Shown here in pieces: positions 63,531-64,000 of a stretch of DNA of 64,000 bases. Below the pieces are notes generated by a model. That model ran no database searches and was not told the DNA's origin. It saw only the letters and a list, made by a program, of their open reading frames with translations. Each line of letters opens with the position of its first letter. The first letter of the stretch is position 1. This DNA is from Brevibacterium luteolum. GTDB taxonomy: Bacteria > Actinomycetota > Actinomycetes > Actinomycetales > Brevibacteriaceae. The translations under genes were made by a program, and so were the position numbers. The stretch spans positions 1 through 64,000 of the forward strand of contig NZ_JABEMC010000009.1 in assembly GCF_013004595.1 (NCBI RefSeq), read 5' to 3'.

Positions 63531-64000
63531 TCAGAAGGTCAGCAGGTCGCGGTCTTCGAGGTGGCCGAGTTCGTTTCCGGTGAGCATGACCGCCCGGTCG
63601 GCGGCGAAGCGCACCCGGGTGATCCCGGCATGGGCGGGTCGGAAGAGGAAGTCGGCCTCCAGCCCGTACTCCTCGGCGAGAAAGGCGTTGATGACCCCGC
63701 CGTGGCAGGCGATGGCGATTGCCTGCGGGTGCGGGACCGGTTCACCATTCTGCTCAGCCGCCGCGCGGGCCTGTGCCGCAGTGCCCGGTTCGGGCAGGTG
63801 CCGGCTGGCCAGCTCCCAGATCGCGGTGTGCACGCGGGTGCGGAAGGCCTGCGAGCCTTCGCCCAGCGGCAGGGCATCCCACTTGCGGGTGCGCACCATC
63901 GTCTCCGCCGCCTCGGCCGCGGCCTGGGCTCCGACGGCCTGTTCGAAGCTGAGGTGGGCGGGCACCTGCTGGAAGATCCCCACCTCGGCCAGCCGCTCAT
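63531..64000 (-). CDS. Histidine phosphatase-family protein, amino terminus outside the window
   Basis: The visible 156 residues are the carboxyl part of a phosphoglycerate-mutase-like phosphatase. ACHGGVINAFL holds the second catalytic His. The frame stays open up to base 64000 (ERLAEVGI...), so the start and the RHG motif lie beyond the right edge. Substrate unknown. Confidence 0.8.
   Translation of the reverse strand, partial: ERLAEVGIFQQVPAHLSFEQAVGAQAAAEAAETMVRTRKWDALPLGEGSQAFRTRVHTAIWELASRHLPEPGTAAQARAAAEQNGEPVPHPQAIAIACHGGVINAFLAEEYGLEADFLFRPAHAGITRVRFAADRAVMLTGNELGHLEDRDLLTF

Noticed and set aside
1..64000. tRNA, rRNA or CRISPR arrays
   Set aside because: I looked for tRNA-like cloverleaf ends and regularly spaced repeats and found none; the only repeats are the short tandem and inverted ones listed.

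Overview
The window is high-GC, densely coded DNA from an actinomycete, probably of the order Micrococcales. A Brevibacterium-like host fits best, but nothing in the sequence fixes the genus. Lineage evidence: a dnaK-grpE-dnaJ-hspR operon with HAIR-type operators, a mycothiol-dependent isomerase-family protein, a PdxR/PdxS pair, a DUF222-HNH gene, heterodimeric carotenoid cyclase genes with a lycopene elongase, and many GTG starts with ATGA/GTGA overlaps.

Layout. 1-122: end of an IS481-family element inserted in a DASS transporter gene, whose 3' part runs to 1062. 1.1-2.7 kb: isomerase-family protein and a small membrane protein. 2.8-7.5 kb: heat-shock operon on the minus strand, controlled by a promoter with two HAIR-like operators. 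7.5-13.8 kb: nonsense-interrupted small gene, CPBP protease, Rossmann protein, divergent pdxR-like/pdxS pair, beta-propeller lipoprotein. 13.9-17.2 kb: FMN riboswitch followed by riboflavin genes, in which RibD, RibE and RibB share one reading frame (with a frameshift late in RibB), then ribH. 17.2-23.0 kb: baeRF protein, amphi-Trp protein, small membrane protein, four-gene osmoprotectant ABC operon. 23.0-29.4 kb: frameshifted DUF222-HNH gene, CPGC membrane protein, ATPase, DsbA-like protein, GntR/UTRA regulator, Dps. 29.8-33.4 kb: TAXI-type TRAP transporter. 33.5-38.8 kb: PepSY lipoprotein, then a carotenoid operon (YrdB-family gene, crtB, crtI, two cyclase subunits, crtEb) predicted to make a C50 carotenoid. 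38.9-44.6 kb: hotdog protein, asparaginase, oxidoreductase, amidohydrolase, and an amidase fused to isopentenyl-diphosphate isomerase.

45.0-55.4 kb is a copper/thiol island. It holds a Cys-rich four-helix copper-storage-like protein, a DUF305 lipoprotein, a CPH-type copper ATPase, an HMA chaperone, an OmpR-type two-component pair, a CDF-like transporter, TlpA, CcdA, CueP, a GDSL hydrolase, a small Cys-rich protein and a CsoR-family repressor. Two regulatory layers are readable in the DNA. Three 20-bp tandem-repeat boxes lie upstream of the storage protein, the response regulator and the CDF gene. Three CsoR-type inverted repeats lie upstream of the HMA/ATPase operon, the GDSL gene and the small Cys-rich gene. 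The likely logic is periplasmic or membrane sensing by the kinase, export by the ATPase, chelation by the storage, HMA, DUF305 and CueP proteins, and thiol repair by TlpA/CcdA.

55.5-64 kb: DUF4097 membrane protein with a NarL-type two-component pair, CPBP protease, small membrane protein, glutamate:sodium-type symporter, SDR dehydrogenase and a truncated histidine phosphatase. The most notable features are the RibD-RibE-RibB and amidase-IDI fusions, the inferred copper regulon, a CDF protein lacking both transport-site aspartates, a CsoR-family protein lacking the copper histidine, and an IS481 end whose hairpin covers the transposase ribosome-binding site.
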